Shown here piece by piece: positions 42,363 through 52,313 of a stretch of DNA of 64,000 bases (positions are counted from its first letter, which is position 1; each line of letters starts with the position of its first letter). Both the position numbers and the translations under genes were made by a program. The notes under the pieces are model-generated. The model ran no database searches and was not told the DNA's origin. It worked only from the letters and a program-made list of their open reading frames with translations. Source of the stretch: Haloactinomyces albus (GTDB taxonomy: Bacteria > Actinomycetota > Actinomycetes > Mycobacteriales > Pseudonocardiaceae); the NCBI RefSeq assembly GCF_031458135.1, contig NZ_JAVDXW010000001.1:1054001-1118000 (forward strand), read 5' to 3'.

Positions 42363-43241
42363 ATGCGACCGTTTCGAGCCCTGGACCGCATCTCGGAGTG
42401 GTCGTGGCTGGACAACCCCGCGAAGACGGTGCGCGGTGCTGTCTCCACGATGCTTCCGGGTAGGCGACTTCGTGACCTGCTGCACGGCGTGTGGCTGGGG
42501 CATCCGCTGCATCCGATGGCGGTGCAGGCCCCCATCGGGGCGTTCCTCTGCGCCGGGCTGGTGGATGCGCTTCCCGACGCCGGTCCGGGGGAACGGCGAG
42601 TCGCCGATTCGCTGACCACGGTGGGCGTGCTGGCCAGCCTGCCCGCCTCGCTGGCCGGTGCGGCCGATTTCGTCCAGACCCAGCCGGACCAGCAACGCAC
42701 CGGGCTGGTCCATGCCACCGCCAACAGCGCGGCACTGACCAGCTACCTGCTGTCGTTGCGCTGGCGTGCCACCGGGCGGCGGACAGCAGCCGTGACAGCC
42801 GGGTGGACCGGCCTCGCCCTCATCGCAGCCGGTGGAGTGCTCGGGGGGCACCTGTCGTACCACCAGGCCAATGGGGCCAACCAGGCCGAGGATGTCCGGC
42901 ACATCGGGCCGCAGGAATGGACCGAGGTCGGCAACGTTCACGAGCTGCCCGACGGGGTTCCCACCCGGCGGATGGTGGGTGAGGTCCCCGTCGTCATCCT
43001 GCGGAACGGCGAGCACACACACGTACTCGCCGACCGGTGCAGCCACGCTTCGGGGCCGCTGCACCAGGGCACCCTCTCGTGGCCCTTCGGCCGAGGAGGT
43101 GCACCGTGCCTGGAATGCCCGTGGCACGGCAGCGTTTTCCGGGTTTCGGACGGAAGCGTGGTGCACGGGCCCGCGACAGCGACCCAGCCCGGCTTCCACA
43201 CTCGCGTCGTCGGCGACCGCCTCCACATCCGGCTGCGCTGA
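42363..43241 (+). CDS. DUF2231 membrane domain fused to a Rieske [2Fe-2S] domain
   Basis: The ATG at 42363 gives 292 residues. The first 180 are a four-span DUF2231 membrane domain (WLGHPLHPMAVQAPIGAFLC with the conserved His residues). The rest is a Rieske ferredoxin: EVPVVILRNGEHTHVLADRC, CSHASGPL and CLECPWHGSVF give the two Cys and two His ligands. The fusion probably passes electrons at the cytoplasmic membrane, perhaps with haem held by the membrane His residues. The nitroreductase gene follows 56 bp downstream and may share the transcript. Confidence 0.88.
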   Translation: MRPFRALDRISEWSWLDNPAKTVRGAVSTMLPGRRLRDLLHGVWLGHPLHPMAVQAPIGAFLCAGLVDALPDAGPGERRVADSLTTVGVLASLPASLAGAADFVQTQPDQQRTGLVHATANSAALTSYLLSLRWRATGRRTAAVTAGWTGLALIAAGGVLGGHLSYHQANGANQAEDVRHIGPQEWTEVGNVHELPDGVPTRRMVGEVPVVILRNGEHTHVLADRCSHASGPLHQGTLSWPFGRGGAPCLECPWHGSVFRVSDGSVVHGPATATQPGFHTRVVGDRLHIRLR

Positions 43242-43297
43242 AGGAGCGGGCTGAGGCCCACGGTGCTCTCCCGGACCTCGGCCGGAGGGGAAGGACG

Positions 43298-44284
43298 ATG
43301 CGCTGGCGCAGAACGAAACCACGGCACGGTGCTGCGGTTGCCGGGCAACCGTGGACCTCGGAGGACATCGCGACACTGGAACGGACGGTCGACCGCGCAC
43401 CCTCGGTGCACAACACCCGCCCCTGGTCGCTGACCGTGCAGGACCGGGCGGCCACGCTGCACGAACGCACGAACGCGGAGTTGGAGCAGCACGATCCCGA
43501 GGGGCGGGACCGGCGCCTCTCCTGCGGCGCAGCCCTGACCAATCTCATCCTCGCAGTGCGCAACCTCGGATGGGCGACGGAGACTCGACGGGAGCACAGC
43601 CCGGACCCGCCCGATGAGATCGCCGCTGTGCTCGGTTCCCATCGGGAACCCCCGAACGCGACGGAAGGACAACGCTACCGGGCGATCATCCGGCGCACCA
43701 GCTATCGCCGAGTCTTCGAACCCCGGGCGGTGTCCTACCTCTCTCGGGAGGCACTGCTCGCGGCAGCCACCTCACCCACCGTGTTCCCCCGGTGGGTGAC
43801 GATGGGCGAGGCTCCGAGCGTGGCCGAATTACTGGCCTACGCCGCCCGAGTCCGCCGCAAGGACCGCAGCTACCAGCGTGAGCTGGCCATGTGGACAGTG
43901 GGTGCTCCGGGTGAGGTAGCCCCCGGGGAGGGGGTACCTGCCGATGCGTTCGGCACCGAAGGCGTACCCGCGGTCGGCCTGACCACCTCGGCGACACGAG
44001 TGCCGGACGAGCAGCGGCTCGCGGCGTGGATCGAAACCGAGTCCCTCATGGTGCTGAGCACAGCATCCGAGGACTACTACGACCACGTCAGCGCGGGCAT
44101 GGCGATGCAGCTGGCGTGGCTGGCCGCGACGAGTTTGGGGCTGGTCGCCTCGGTGATGACGCAGCCACTGCACCTGACGGAGGTCAGGTCCGGCTTACGC
44201 GAGCGGCTCGGCCTGCCGGGAGAACCGCAGTTGCTGATGCGCTTCGGCTACCCCGCCGCCGTGCCGGGGCCACGCCGCCCATAG
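43298..44284 (+). CDS. Acg-like nitroreductase family protein
   Basis: The 328-residue protein starts at an ATG with GGAGGGGAAGG upstream. APSVHNTRPWSLTV near residue 40 and RRTSYRRVFEP near 135 match the Acg/Rv2032 branch. There FMN sits in a monomeric fold-duplicated nitroreductase that lacks the usual active lid. Members are part of hypoxia regulons in mycobacteria and may store flavin rather than catalyse. No DosR-type binding site is visible upstream. It is 56 bp after the DUF2231-Rieske gene. Confidence 0.85.
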   Translation: MRWRRTKPRHGAAVAGQPWTSEDIATLERTVDRAPSVHNTRPWSLTVQDRAATLHERTNAELEQHDPEGRDRRLSCGAALTNLILAVRNLGWATETRREHSPDPPDEIAAVLGSHREPPNATEGQRYRAIIRRTSYRRVFEPRAVSYLSREALLAAATSPTVFPRWVTMGEAPSVAELLAYAARVRRKDRSYQRELAMWTVGAPGEVAPGEGVPADAFGTEGVPAVGLTTSATRVPDEQRLAAWIETESLMVLSTASEDYYDHVSAGMAMQLAWLAATSLGLVASVMTQPLHLTEVRSGLRERLGLPGEPQLLMRFGYPAAVPGPRRP

Positions 44285-44375
44285 CGAGGGCGTTGGCGAC
44301 CTGCGTGGAGGTCGCTCCCACCGATCGGCTCGCCTTTCGAATGGCGTAGCGGCGCACACCGTGCATCATTCCCCC

Positions 44376-45068
44376 ATGGACGTTGCACAGGTACTCGGGG
44401 TGGACGCATGCAAGGCAGGCTGGGTCGGTCTCGCTCTCGGCGGGACCGCCCCGACCGCGTACTTCGCCGAAACGGTCGGTGATGTGGTGAGTCAGGCCGG
44501 TGCGGCACACGCCCTCGCCGTCGTCGCCATCGACATTCCCATCGGACTCCCGGAGCACAAACGGCGGCAGGCCGACGAACTGGCCAGAAAAGCAGTCGGC
44601 GGACTGTCCTCCTCCGTCTACATCACGCCGGTACGCAAAGCACTCGAGAAAGACGACCGCGATGCCGCCGAGGAGGTCAATCGCGGCATCACCGGTGAGG
44701 GGGTCTCGGTGCAAGCGTTCGGCCTCCGGGACAGGTTGTACGAGGTCGAGCAGTGGCTCGACCAAACGCAGCACCATGTCGTCGAAGTCCATCCGGAGGT
44801 GTCGTTCGCTCTGCTGGCGGGAACTCCGCTCAACGCCCGCAAGGGCACATGGACAGGAGCACGGCACCGCCACGAACTGCTCACCGAAGCCGGCGTCTCG
44901 CTGCCGAGCGACCTCGGCACCGCGGGGACCAAAGCCGCGGTCGACGACATTCTCGATGCAGCCGCAGCGGCCTGGACAGCACAGCGCGTCGCCCGAGGCA
45001 CCGCACAGTCGTTGCCCGACCCGCCGGAGCAATTCACCGACGGCCGCTCCGCCGCGATCCGGGCCTGA
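44376..45068 (+). CDS. DUF429 family RNase H-like protein
   Basis: The ATG at 44376 gives 230 residues; an in-frame GTG lies five codons upstream. VLGVDACKAGWVG is the family's first-strand motif with the catalytic-type Asp, VVAIDIPIGLP carries the second acidic residue, and VEVHPEVSFALL is the third conserved block. DUF429 is a predicted RNase H-like nuclease family of unknown target. There is no clear Shine-Dalgarno site before the ATG. It lies between the Acg-like gene and pobA without an operon relationship. Confidence 0.85.
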   Translation: MDVAQVLGVDACKAGWVGLALGGTAPTAYFAETVGDVVSQAGAAHALAVVAIDIPIGLPEHKRRQADELARKAVGGLSSSVYITPVRKALEKDDRDAAEEVNRGITGEGVSVQAFGLRDRLYEVEQWLDQTQHHVVEVHPEVSFALLAGTPLNARKGTWTGARHRHELLTEAGVSLPSDLGTAGTKAAVDDILDAAAAAWTAQRVARGTAQSLPDPPEQFTDGRSAAIRA

Positions 45069-45195
45069 TCGAAAACCCGATCGAGTTCCTCCCAGCACAG
45101 TCGGTCTTCCGGTGAGCGGAATAGGGGCTGTCGCCCGGGAATGCATAAACGCACAGTAGTGGCTATCACCCTGTTGAGGGGGTCACAGGACGTAA

Positions 45196-46410
<1,215 letters not shown>

Positions 46411-46468
46411 GGACGCCGCTGCTTCCGGCGGGGCGACCGTCTCCAGCGGGACGGAGATCGGCGCGGGC

Positions 46469-47335
46469 TCATTCGGCGATTCTTCTCGTGGCCGGAGAGC
46501 CCGGGGAGGTGGGGGCGGCAGCCTCGCGCCGGGCCGAGGCGGGCAGCGCGAGAGCCCGCGGTGACCCCAGCGCACGGGAAATCCCCCGTGCAGCGGCTCG
46601 CACCGCCGGAATCAGCGTCCTCGGGTCGGACCCCTGAGAAGGCACGACGACGGAGAGCGCGGCAATGACCGTGTCCGTCTCGTCGTGGACGGGCGCGGCC
46701 ACGGACAGGTTCGTCAGCTCGATCTGGCCGTCGCTGATGGCGAAACCGTTCCTGCGCACCTCGGCAAGCGCACGACGCAACTGCTGCGATGTGGAGATCG
46801 TCTTGTGCGTGAACCGCTTGAGCGGAGCCTCCAGCACCGCTTCCTGCACCGCCTGGTCGGCATGCGCAAGAAGCACCAGACCGACACCGGTGGTGTGCAG
46901 GGGGAGCCTGCCTCCCACCCGGGAGACCACCTGGACCGCCTCCCGGCCCGAAAGACGTTCGACGAAAACCACATCGAGTCCGTCGAGCACACCCAGTTGC
47001 ACGTTCTGGTGGGTGGCTTCGTAGAGGTCCCCGAGGAACGGCATGGCCACTTCGCGCAGGAGAATCCCTCGTGGCGCGAGCGCGGCGAGTTCGTACATCC
47101 GCAAGCCGATCCGGTACTTCCCCTCGGAGTCTCGCTCCAAAGCACCCCAGCCTGCGAGTTCGCCGACGAGCCGGTGCGTGGTGGTCAGCGCCAGACCGCT
47201 GTGGCGACTGATCGCGGACAACGTCAGAGCCGGACGCTCCGGGGAAAAAGCATCGAGGATGCGGAACAACCGGGTCGCCACGGTGGGCGCTTCCTTGCCG
47301 CTCGCGGCCGAATCACCGCCCCCACCTCCGGCCAT
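46469..47335 (-). CDS. IclR family transcriptional regulator (PobR-like candidate)
   Basis: The 288-residue protein starts at an ATG at 47335 with an in-frame GTG just before it. The N-terminus is a winged helix (LSAISRHSGLALTTTHRLVGEL) and the rest is the IclR effector domain with QLGVLDGLDVVFVERL, LPLHTTGVGLVLLAHA and RNGFAISDGQIE. IclR proteins near pobA respond to 4-hydroxybenzoate or protocatechuate. It ends 58 bp past the convergent pobA stop, and the 165 bp upstream is shared with the MpaB-like gene. It could control either neighbour. Confidence 0.88.
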   Translation of the reverse strand: MAGGGGGDSAASGKEAPTVATRLFRILDAFSPERPALTLSAISRHSGLALTTTHRLVGELAGWGALERDSEGKYRIGLRMYELAALAPRGILLREVAMPFLGDLYEATHQNVQLGVLDGLDVVFVERLSGREAVQVVSRVGGRLPLHTTGVGLVLLAHADQAVQEAVLEAPLKRFTHKTISTSQQLRRALAEVRRNGFAISDGQIELTNLSVAAPVHDETDTVIAALSVVVPSQGSDPRTLIPAVRAAARGISRALGSPRALALPASARREAAAPTSPGSPATRRIAE

Positions 47336-47380
47336 CACGGGCTCCGTTCATATCGGTGCAGTTCAACCCATCGATTCGAT

Positions 47381-47446
47381 ACCATACCGTCCAGTATGGT
47401 GTGTTTCACGGTACGGCGTGTTTCGCAACATGGTGTGTTTCGCAGC
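47381..47446. repeat. inverted repeat and three 17-bp tandem repeats between the IclR and MpaB-like genes
   Basis: ACCATAC (47381-47387) and GTATGGT (47394-47400) form a perfect 7-bp inverted repeat. Starting in its right arm, three imperfect units follow with an exact 17-bp period at 47396, 47413 and 47430, each with the core GTGTTTC. The array lies between the divergent starts at 47335 and 47501. It looks like a cooperative operator for one or both genes. Confidence 0.6.
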
Positions 47447-47500
47447 ACGAATTGCGATTTTCGGTGTGCACTGCACAGCGAGGAGCAGGCGGGTGGACCG

Positions 47501-48430
47501 ATGCAGCGGTACGAGTGGCGGGACCGGATCGAATCGATGGATCCCGAACACGACTTCCACGAGATATACCGGATCGTGGTCGCCCACGAATTTCCGTGGG
47601 ACATGAACCAGTCGTTGAGCTTCGCGCTGTATCGCACGTACGCGGTGCCCGGGATCGGTGCACTGCTGGCCAGGACCGGCGAGTTCACCGAGCGCACCCG
47701 GAAACGCTATGACGACACCGGGCTGATCCTCGACGCGGTGCTCGAACACGGCTTCACCAGTGACACCGGCCGCTCCGCGATCCGTCGGATGAATCGGATG
47801 CATCGTGCGTACTCGATCTCCAACGACGAGATGCGGTACGTGCTGTGCACGTTCGTGGTCACTCCGATCCGTTGGATGGACGCCTACGGGTGGCGGCCGT
47901 TCACCGAAACCGAGCGCATCGCAAGCGCGAACTACTATCGCGAGCTCGGCCGCCACATGAACATCCGCGACATCCCGGAGACCCACCGGGAATTCGCCGA
48001 GCTGATGGATGCTTACGAGGCCGAGCACTTCGGCTACGATCCCGGCGCGCGCGCCGTGGCCGACTCCACCCTGGCGCTGATGACGACGTTGCCACCCCAG
48101 CATCATGCGCCCGCCTGGCTGATGCGCCGCTTCGCCATGGCACTGATGGACGATGCACTGCTCCGCGCGTTCGACTATCCACGACCCTCGCCGCTCATGC
48201 GCATGCTCTCCCGGGGTGCGCTGTGGCTTCGCGGGCGATTCGTGCGGTTTCTGCCGCCGCGCACCCAACCGCTGTACGCCCGCCAATTGCCCACGATCCG
48301 CAGCTATCCGGACGGCTACGACATCGACCGGATCGGCACCTTTCCCGCAGGCTGCCCTCTTCCCGAGCACGGCCCCCAACCCACCCGGGACGCCCGTACC
48401 GTTGGCGAGACCCCCGGCTCGCCACCGTGA
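47501..48430 (+). CDS. MpaB/latex-clearing-type oxygenase (DUF2236)
   Basis: The ATG at 47501 gives 309 residues. Near residue 35 it shows HEFPWDMNQSLSFALYRTYAVP, a typical start of this family. GRSAIRRMNRMHRAYSISNDEMRYVL is the conserved core, with the Arg/His positions that hold a b-type haem, and FVVTPIRWMDAYGWRPFTETE follows. Relatives include the rubber-cleaving Lcp and the mycophenolic acid oxygenase MpaB. The substrate here is unknown. It is divergent from the IclR gene, and three 17-bp repeats lie in the promoter zone. Confidence 0.85.
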   Translation: MQRYEWRDRIESMDPEHDFHEIYRIVVAHEFPWDMNQSLSFALYRTYAVPGIGALLARTGEFTERTRKRYDDTGLILDAVLEHGFTSDTGRSAIRRMNRMHRAYSISNDEMRYVLCTFVVTPIRWMDAYGWRPFTETERIASANYYRELGRHMNIRDIPETHREFAELMDAYEAEHFGYDPGARAVADSTLALMTTLPPQHHAPAWLMRRFAMALMDDALLRAFDYPRPSPLMRMLSRGALWLRGRFVRFLPPRTQPLYARQLPTIRSYPDGYDIDRIGTFPAGCPLPEHGPQPTRDARTVGETPGSPP

Positions 48431-48526
48431 TTCTCGTGCTCCCTTCCCGGCCGAATCCGGGCAGCACCGCTGTCGAGGAACCACAAGAGCACGCGGTGAC
48501 CTCGACAGCGGCAGCGTTTCCGGAGG

Positions 48527-49699
48527 CTACTCGGACCGCTCCTGCTCCTGCTCCTGCTCCTGCTCCTCGCGTTCGCGGAGTCGGGCGCGGCGCTGCTGCT
48601 CCCGTCTGCTGTAGGTCGCCTCGAGCACGGAGCCTTCGGTTTCCAGGCTGGATCCCAGTGCACCGGCGACGGTGCCCATCGAACTGGACAGCCACACCAG
48701 GGAGATGTAGTCGACTATGCCGACCGGATGCCCGAGGCGGATCCGTAAATAGCCCGCAGCGATCACGGCGATGGCCGCCAGCAACGTGACCGCGAACAAC
48801 AGGATGTACATGCCGGCCACACCCAGAAAGAGGGTGAGCACGGTCGCGGCGTTGTACAGCACGGCCTTGCCCCGCTCGGCTTCACTCCGCGAACGTTCCC
48901 ACAGACTGTTGTAGGCGATGAGCCACAGGACCATGATCATGATCGCGAAGAGGCTGATCACGAACAAGCGCGCCGAACTGAGCGCGTCGGCCATCCGCCA
49001 GATACTGGAGTAGAAAACGCCGAACGCCGCCGTGGCCGTAGCCGCGGCGAAGGCTCTGGACAAGCTGGGGATGAGACGCCACGGCCGGTTGTCGCGCACC
49101 ATCCCGAACAGCAACCGCATCCGGCCCCGCCCACCGGTCAAAGCCAGGTACACATCGATGTCCTGATCACTGGGAGCGGGCACCTGCCGCACCGGGGAAA
49201 CCCACTCGGTCGACCGGCGCCGGACATGATGATGAATCTCGTGCTGCTTGTCGTGACCGGTCCCCAGGTTCAGCGTCCCCCGGGCCAGAATGCCGAGGAG
49301 GTGCACGATCGTGTCCCGCACGTGGTGCTGCGCACGCATCCACCCGATGGCGGGCAGCGAAGCCAACGCCACCCCCTGAGCACTGCTGATGTCGGCGATG
49401 ATCGGGCGGTTGCCGTTGATCCGGGGGAGGTCGGTCAGGCAGACCATGAGATCCCACCCTTCGTCGGGCATCTTCCTGCGCGCGATGCCCAGGATCGGCA
49501 CTCGGTCATGAGCGTCGAGACCCAGATCCTCACAGAGGACGGACAATTTCCAATCGACCTGGTTGTTGACTTGCCGGGACAGTATCTCGGGGAGTTCTTC
49601 GGACACGCGCTGCGCGATCTCCAAGGGAAGACCGGGATCGGCCACCAGCCCCACCGTCACGGTGCGCTCACCTGCGGATTCGGCACTATCGTCGGACAT
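48527..49699 (-). CDS. membrane protein of unknown function with a Glu/Gln-rich tail
   Basis: The ATG at 49699 gives 390 residues. The first 185 are soluble (VTVGLVADPGLPLEIAQRV, PDEGWDLMVCLTDLPRING). They are followed by four membrane spans including LFVISLFAIMIMVLWLIAY and AGMYILLFAVTLLAAIAVIA. The C-terminus is Arg-rich and then EEQEQEQEQ, from a 6-bp GAGCAG tandem repeat at about 48539-48569 that may vary in length. I recognise the layout as a conserved actinobacterial type but not a function. It stands alone between two plus-strand genes. Confidence 0.75.
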   Translation of the reverse strand: MSDDSAESAGERTVTVGLVADPGLPLEIAQRVSEELPEILSRQVNNQVDWKLSVLCEDLGLDAHDRVPILGIARRKMPDEGWDLMVCLTDLPRINGNRPIIADISSAQGVALASLPAIGWMRAQHHVRDTIVHLLGILARGTLNLGTGHDKQHEIHHHVRRRSTEWVSPVRQVPAPSDQDIDVYLALTGGRGRMRLLFGMVRDNRPWRLIPSLSRAFAAATATAAFGVFYSSIWRMADALSSARLFVISLFAIMIMVLWLIAYNSLWERSRSEAERGKAVLYNAATVLTLFLGVAGMYILLFAVTLLAAIAVIAAGYLRIRLGHPVGIVDYISLVWLSSSMGTVAGALGSSLETEGSVLEATYSRREQQRRARLREREEQEQEQEQERSE

Positions 49700-50019
49700 C
49701 GCGGTGGCCCTCTCCCTCACGCATCGAAAAAAGCGACTGCCCGCCGGGCGGGCGCGACACAAGCCGATACCGGTGGGCACACCCGTGCCCGGTAGTGCGA
49801 TACCGCCACAAGCAGCAGGTCTCGACACTCCGGCGAGCCCGACCACCGGCCTGCTCCGCGGTGTACCCACAATGCCGTAGCCATCACGCCCAGCAGCGCA
49901 GGCAATGCCGGTCGATGGCCACAACGCGGCGCCGGGCGGTGTCCGCCCTGCGCTGTCCTCCTACGATCAGCAGCGACCACGTGCACCGGCACAACCACAG
50001 CAATCACGGAAGGCAGCAG
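49700..50019. other. 320-bp gap without a supported gene
   Basis: Only shadow frames are open here. It must hold the promoters of the leftward membrane-protein gene and of tag. No strong palindrome, repeat or RNA gene is visible. Confidence 0.45.
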
Positions 50020-50700
50020 ATGAACCACCCGACCGAGGATTACCGAACCGGCGAACCCCGACACGAGGGTTCGGCCCACCCCGGCTCCTCGGGGGCGGTG
50101 GTGTGCGACGACGGGTTCGCCAGGCCGCCGTGGGCGGCGGTCGATCCGCTGCTCCGGGACTACTACGACACCGAGTGGGGCATGCCCGTCCGCGGAGAGC
50201 AGGCACTGTACGAACGCATCAGCCTCGAAGGTTTCCAAGCCGGCCTGTCGTGGGCAACGATCCTGCGCAAACGTCCCGCCTTCCGCGAGGCCTTCGATGG
50301 CTTCGATCCCGATACGGTGGCGGCCTACGCCGAAGCCGATGTGGAACGGCTCCTGGCCAACCCCGCGATCGTGCGCAACCGCTCGAAGATCCGGGCGACG
50401 ATCAACAACGCGCAAGCCACGATCGCGCTGCGCCGGGAGGGCGGACTGGATGCCTTCCTCTGGTCCTTCCAACCCGAGACCACCCCCGCGCCACGCACGG
50501 TCGCGGAAGTCCCCACGACCTCACCCGAATCCATCGCCCTGTCGAAGGCACTGCGCAAGAAGGGCTTCTCCTTCGTCGGCCCCACTACGATGTTCGCCCT
50601 CATGGAAGCGGTCGGCATGATCGACACCCACCTCGTCGACAGCCATCGTCGCGGTTCCTCCGGGATCTGGACCACGTCGTCGAGCAGGACCACGTCGTAG
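50020..50700 (+). CDS. tag: 3-methyladenine DNA glycosylase I
   Basis: The 226-residue protein starts at an ATG with AAGG upstream. It has the Tag core YYDTEWGMPVRGEQALYERI and LEGFQAGLSWATILRKRPAF (active Glu), followed by NPAIVRNRSKI and GPTTMFALMEAVGMIDTHL. Tag removes 3-methyladenine from alkylated DNA. The zinc-binding ends of E. coli Tag are partly represented by the N-terminal Cys in VVCDDG and the C-terminal His in DSHRR. The N-terminus has about 30 extra low-complexity residues. Confidence 0.92.
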   Translation: MNHPTEDYRTGEPRHEGSAHPGSSGAVVCDDGFARPPWAAVDPLLRDYYDTEWGMPVRGEQALYERISLEGFQAGLSWATILRKRPAFREAFDGFDPDTVAAYAEADVERLLANPAIVRNRSKIRATINNAQATIALRREGGLDAFLWSFQPETTPAPRTVAEVPTTSPESIALSKALRKKGFSFVGPTTMFALMEAVGMIDTHLVDSHRRGSSGIWTTSSSRTTS

Positions 50701-50813
50701 CAGTTCCGCGATCTCCATCGCGACCTCCCGATCCGAACTCGGCCCACAATCCGTTGCCCATCCTCCGCCGCCTACCACCTCCTGTTGAGCAGTGGGCACC
50801 ATGCGCTCGAAAA

Positions 50814-51101
50814 ATGCTGCGCCGACCGCGTAACCGGCGGGAACCTCCTCCGGGGAGACCATCTCCGGCAGCGCCATCTCCGGGCGGGCCGACGACGAGC
50901 GAGCCGGGACCGCTTACGCCAACCCCCGCACCCAAGCCACCACCCGAAACGTCGGAGCCGACCGGTGACTGCGCTCCCGGCTACGACCCGTGTGTGCCGC
51001 CACCGCCATCCGACCTGGACTGTGCCGATCTCGACGGGCCGATCAGCGTCTCCGGGGACGATCCGTACCGGCTCGATGGCGACGGCGTCGGATGCGAGTA
51101 G
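50814..51101 (+). pseudogene. fragment with a C-terminal excalibur calcium-binding motif
   Basis: The open frame has a long Pro-rich part and ends in DLDCADLDGPISVSGDDPYR then DGDGVGCE, the excalibur pattern of an Asp-rich calcium loop with two Cys. In complete proteins this motif follows a membrane segment or a nuclease domain, but neither is present here. The first third also looks like the shadow of another frame. It may be the broken end of a paralogue of the nuclease at 52314-53264, which has the same C-terminal module. Confidence 0.5.
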
Positions 51102-51487
51102 AGGCTTCGCACAGGCGCGCAAATATCCGTGCCTCGGTACCAAGAGGGCGCAGCGGAGCTTCCGGACATCCCGGGGCGATTCGGGTCCAAGGCACCGAAA
51201 TCCCGGGCGTCGAGAAGGTCCGCGTCCTGTGCGGAGATATCGGCGGGAATCGCTTGCATAACAAGTCGGTAAGGTGGCGGTTCCTCCGCCTGGAGGCTGG
51301 CTAACGTTACTGGGCAGTCCTCTGTTCAGGCGTTCAGGAAAGCGCTGTGCGAAGAAACCCGACGGGTAGGGCCATGTCGGCGAATGAGGCGGCTGCCGCA
51401 CTGACACAGGCTCGAACCGGGGAACACGGGGCAGCACCGGTCGCGGCGACGATGATCGAGCAGTTCTCACACGGGAAGTTGATGTAG
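51102..51487. other. 386-bp stretch with one possible small ORF
   Basis: A frame from the ATG at 51374 gives 37 residues (MSANEAAAALTQARTGEHGA ...) and stops at 51485-51487, directly before the ATG of the next gene, so it could be a coupled small ORF. A leftward frame at 51259 opens with protein-like sequence but runs into the shadow of the excalibur fragment. Neither can be supported further. Confidence 0.35.
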
Positions 51488-52261
51488 ATGAGCTCCAGGG
51501 GCGGCAAGTCCACGACATCGGGTTCGAATCCTGTGCCGGGAAAGCCGAGATCGATCGGTGCAGCACTCAGTGGGTGGGTATGGTTCGGAGGCTCCCTCGC
51601 ACTGACGCTGGTCACGGCCGGACTGTTGGCGTGGGTGCCGTTCGTGCATGCCGCCATCAGGATGCGCAGTGCCGCGCTGGGGCGCCGCGCCGCGATCTAC
51701 GCAGGCCTGGCCGTGCTGGTGGTGATTCTCGTCGCGGTCACTCCGAGCACTGCGCAGGGAGATCCCATCGGCACCACAAGCGGGCTGCTGAGCACGCTGA
51801 TGGCTCTGATGGCGGTCGCGATGATGATTACCGCCGTAGTGCAGCAATGGTCGCTGCGCCGGACCCTGTTCCCTGCGGGCAGTGCTCGTACCCGCACCAG
51901 GGCGGACGCCGAAGCCGCATCCAATCCTGCGGTCGCCGGGATCCTGGCCGCCCGCGCTCGCCGTGACCAGGCCCGCGAGCTGGCCGCCGAGGATCCGCTG
52001 ATGGCCCGTGAACTGCGCATCGGCCGCCCGGACCTGGCCCGCACCTACGACGACGGAGGCCTGGTCGACCTCAACAGCGCACCGGCGGCCGTGATCGCCC
52101 ACATCTGCGAACTCGATCCCGCCGACGCCGACGCGATCGTGACTGCCCGCGAGCACCACGGCAGCGGACTCTCCAACATCGACGAACTCCTGGTACTCGC
52201 CGAAATGCCCATGCATACTTGGGAAGTGATCCGCGACCGCGCGGTCCTCATCGCCACCTGA
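51488..52261 (+). CDS. membrane protein with a C-terminal helix-hairpin-helix (ComEA-like) domain
   Basis: The ATG at 51488 gives 257 residues. Three membrane spans fill residues about 30-125 (WFGGSLALTLVTAGLLAWVP and AIYAGLAVLVVILVAV among them). The cytoplasmic or external C-terminus carries VDLNSAPAAVIAHICELDP and NIDELLVLAEMP, which match the HhH motif NSAxxxxL...P..A..I..aR of ComEA-type DNA-binding domains. A charged helical linker joins the two parts. The role is unknown; binding DNA at the membrane is an inference. It is convergent with the nuclease gene at 52314. Confidence 0.75.
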   Translation: MSSRGGKSTTSGSNPVPGKPRSIGAALSGWVWFGGSLALTLVTAGLLAWVPFVHAAIRMRSAALGRRAAIYAGLAVLVVILVAVTPSTAQGDPIGTTSGLLSTLMALMAVAMMITAVVQQWSLRRTLFPAGSARTRTRADAEAASNPAVAGILAARARRDQARELAAEDPLMARELRIGRPDLARTYDDGGLVDLNSAPAAVIAHICELDPADADAIVTAREHHGSGLSNIDELLVLAEMPMHTWEVIRDRAVLIAT

Positions 52262-52313
52262 ACCGAACCGAGACTCAAGGTTCACCGACCACGCATTCGT
52301 CCGTGTCAACCGT

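Noticed and set aside
50701-50877. A leftward frame starting MALPEMVSPEEVPAGYAVGA.
   Set aside because: The first 60 residues look protein-like, but the frame continues as a shadow of tag and no family could be recognised.
51525-51560. GGGTTCGAATCC, like a tRNA T-arm.
   Set aside because: The flanking bases do not form a T-stem or an acceptor stem, and the stretch lies inside the start of a supported coding gene.
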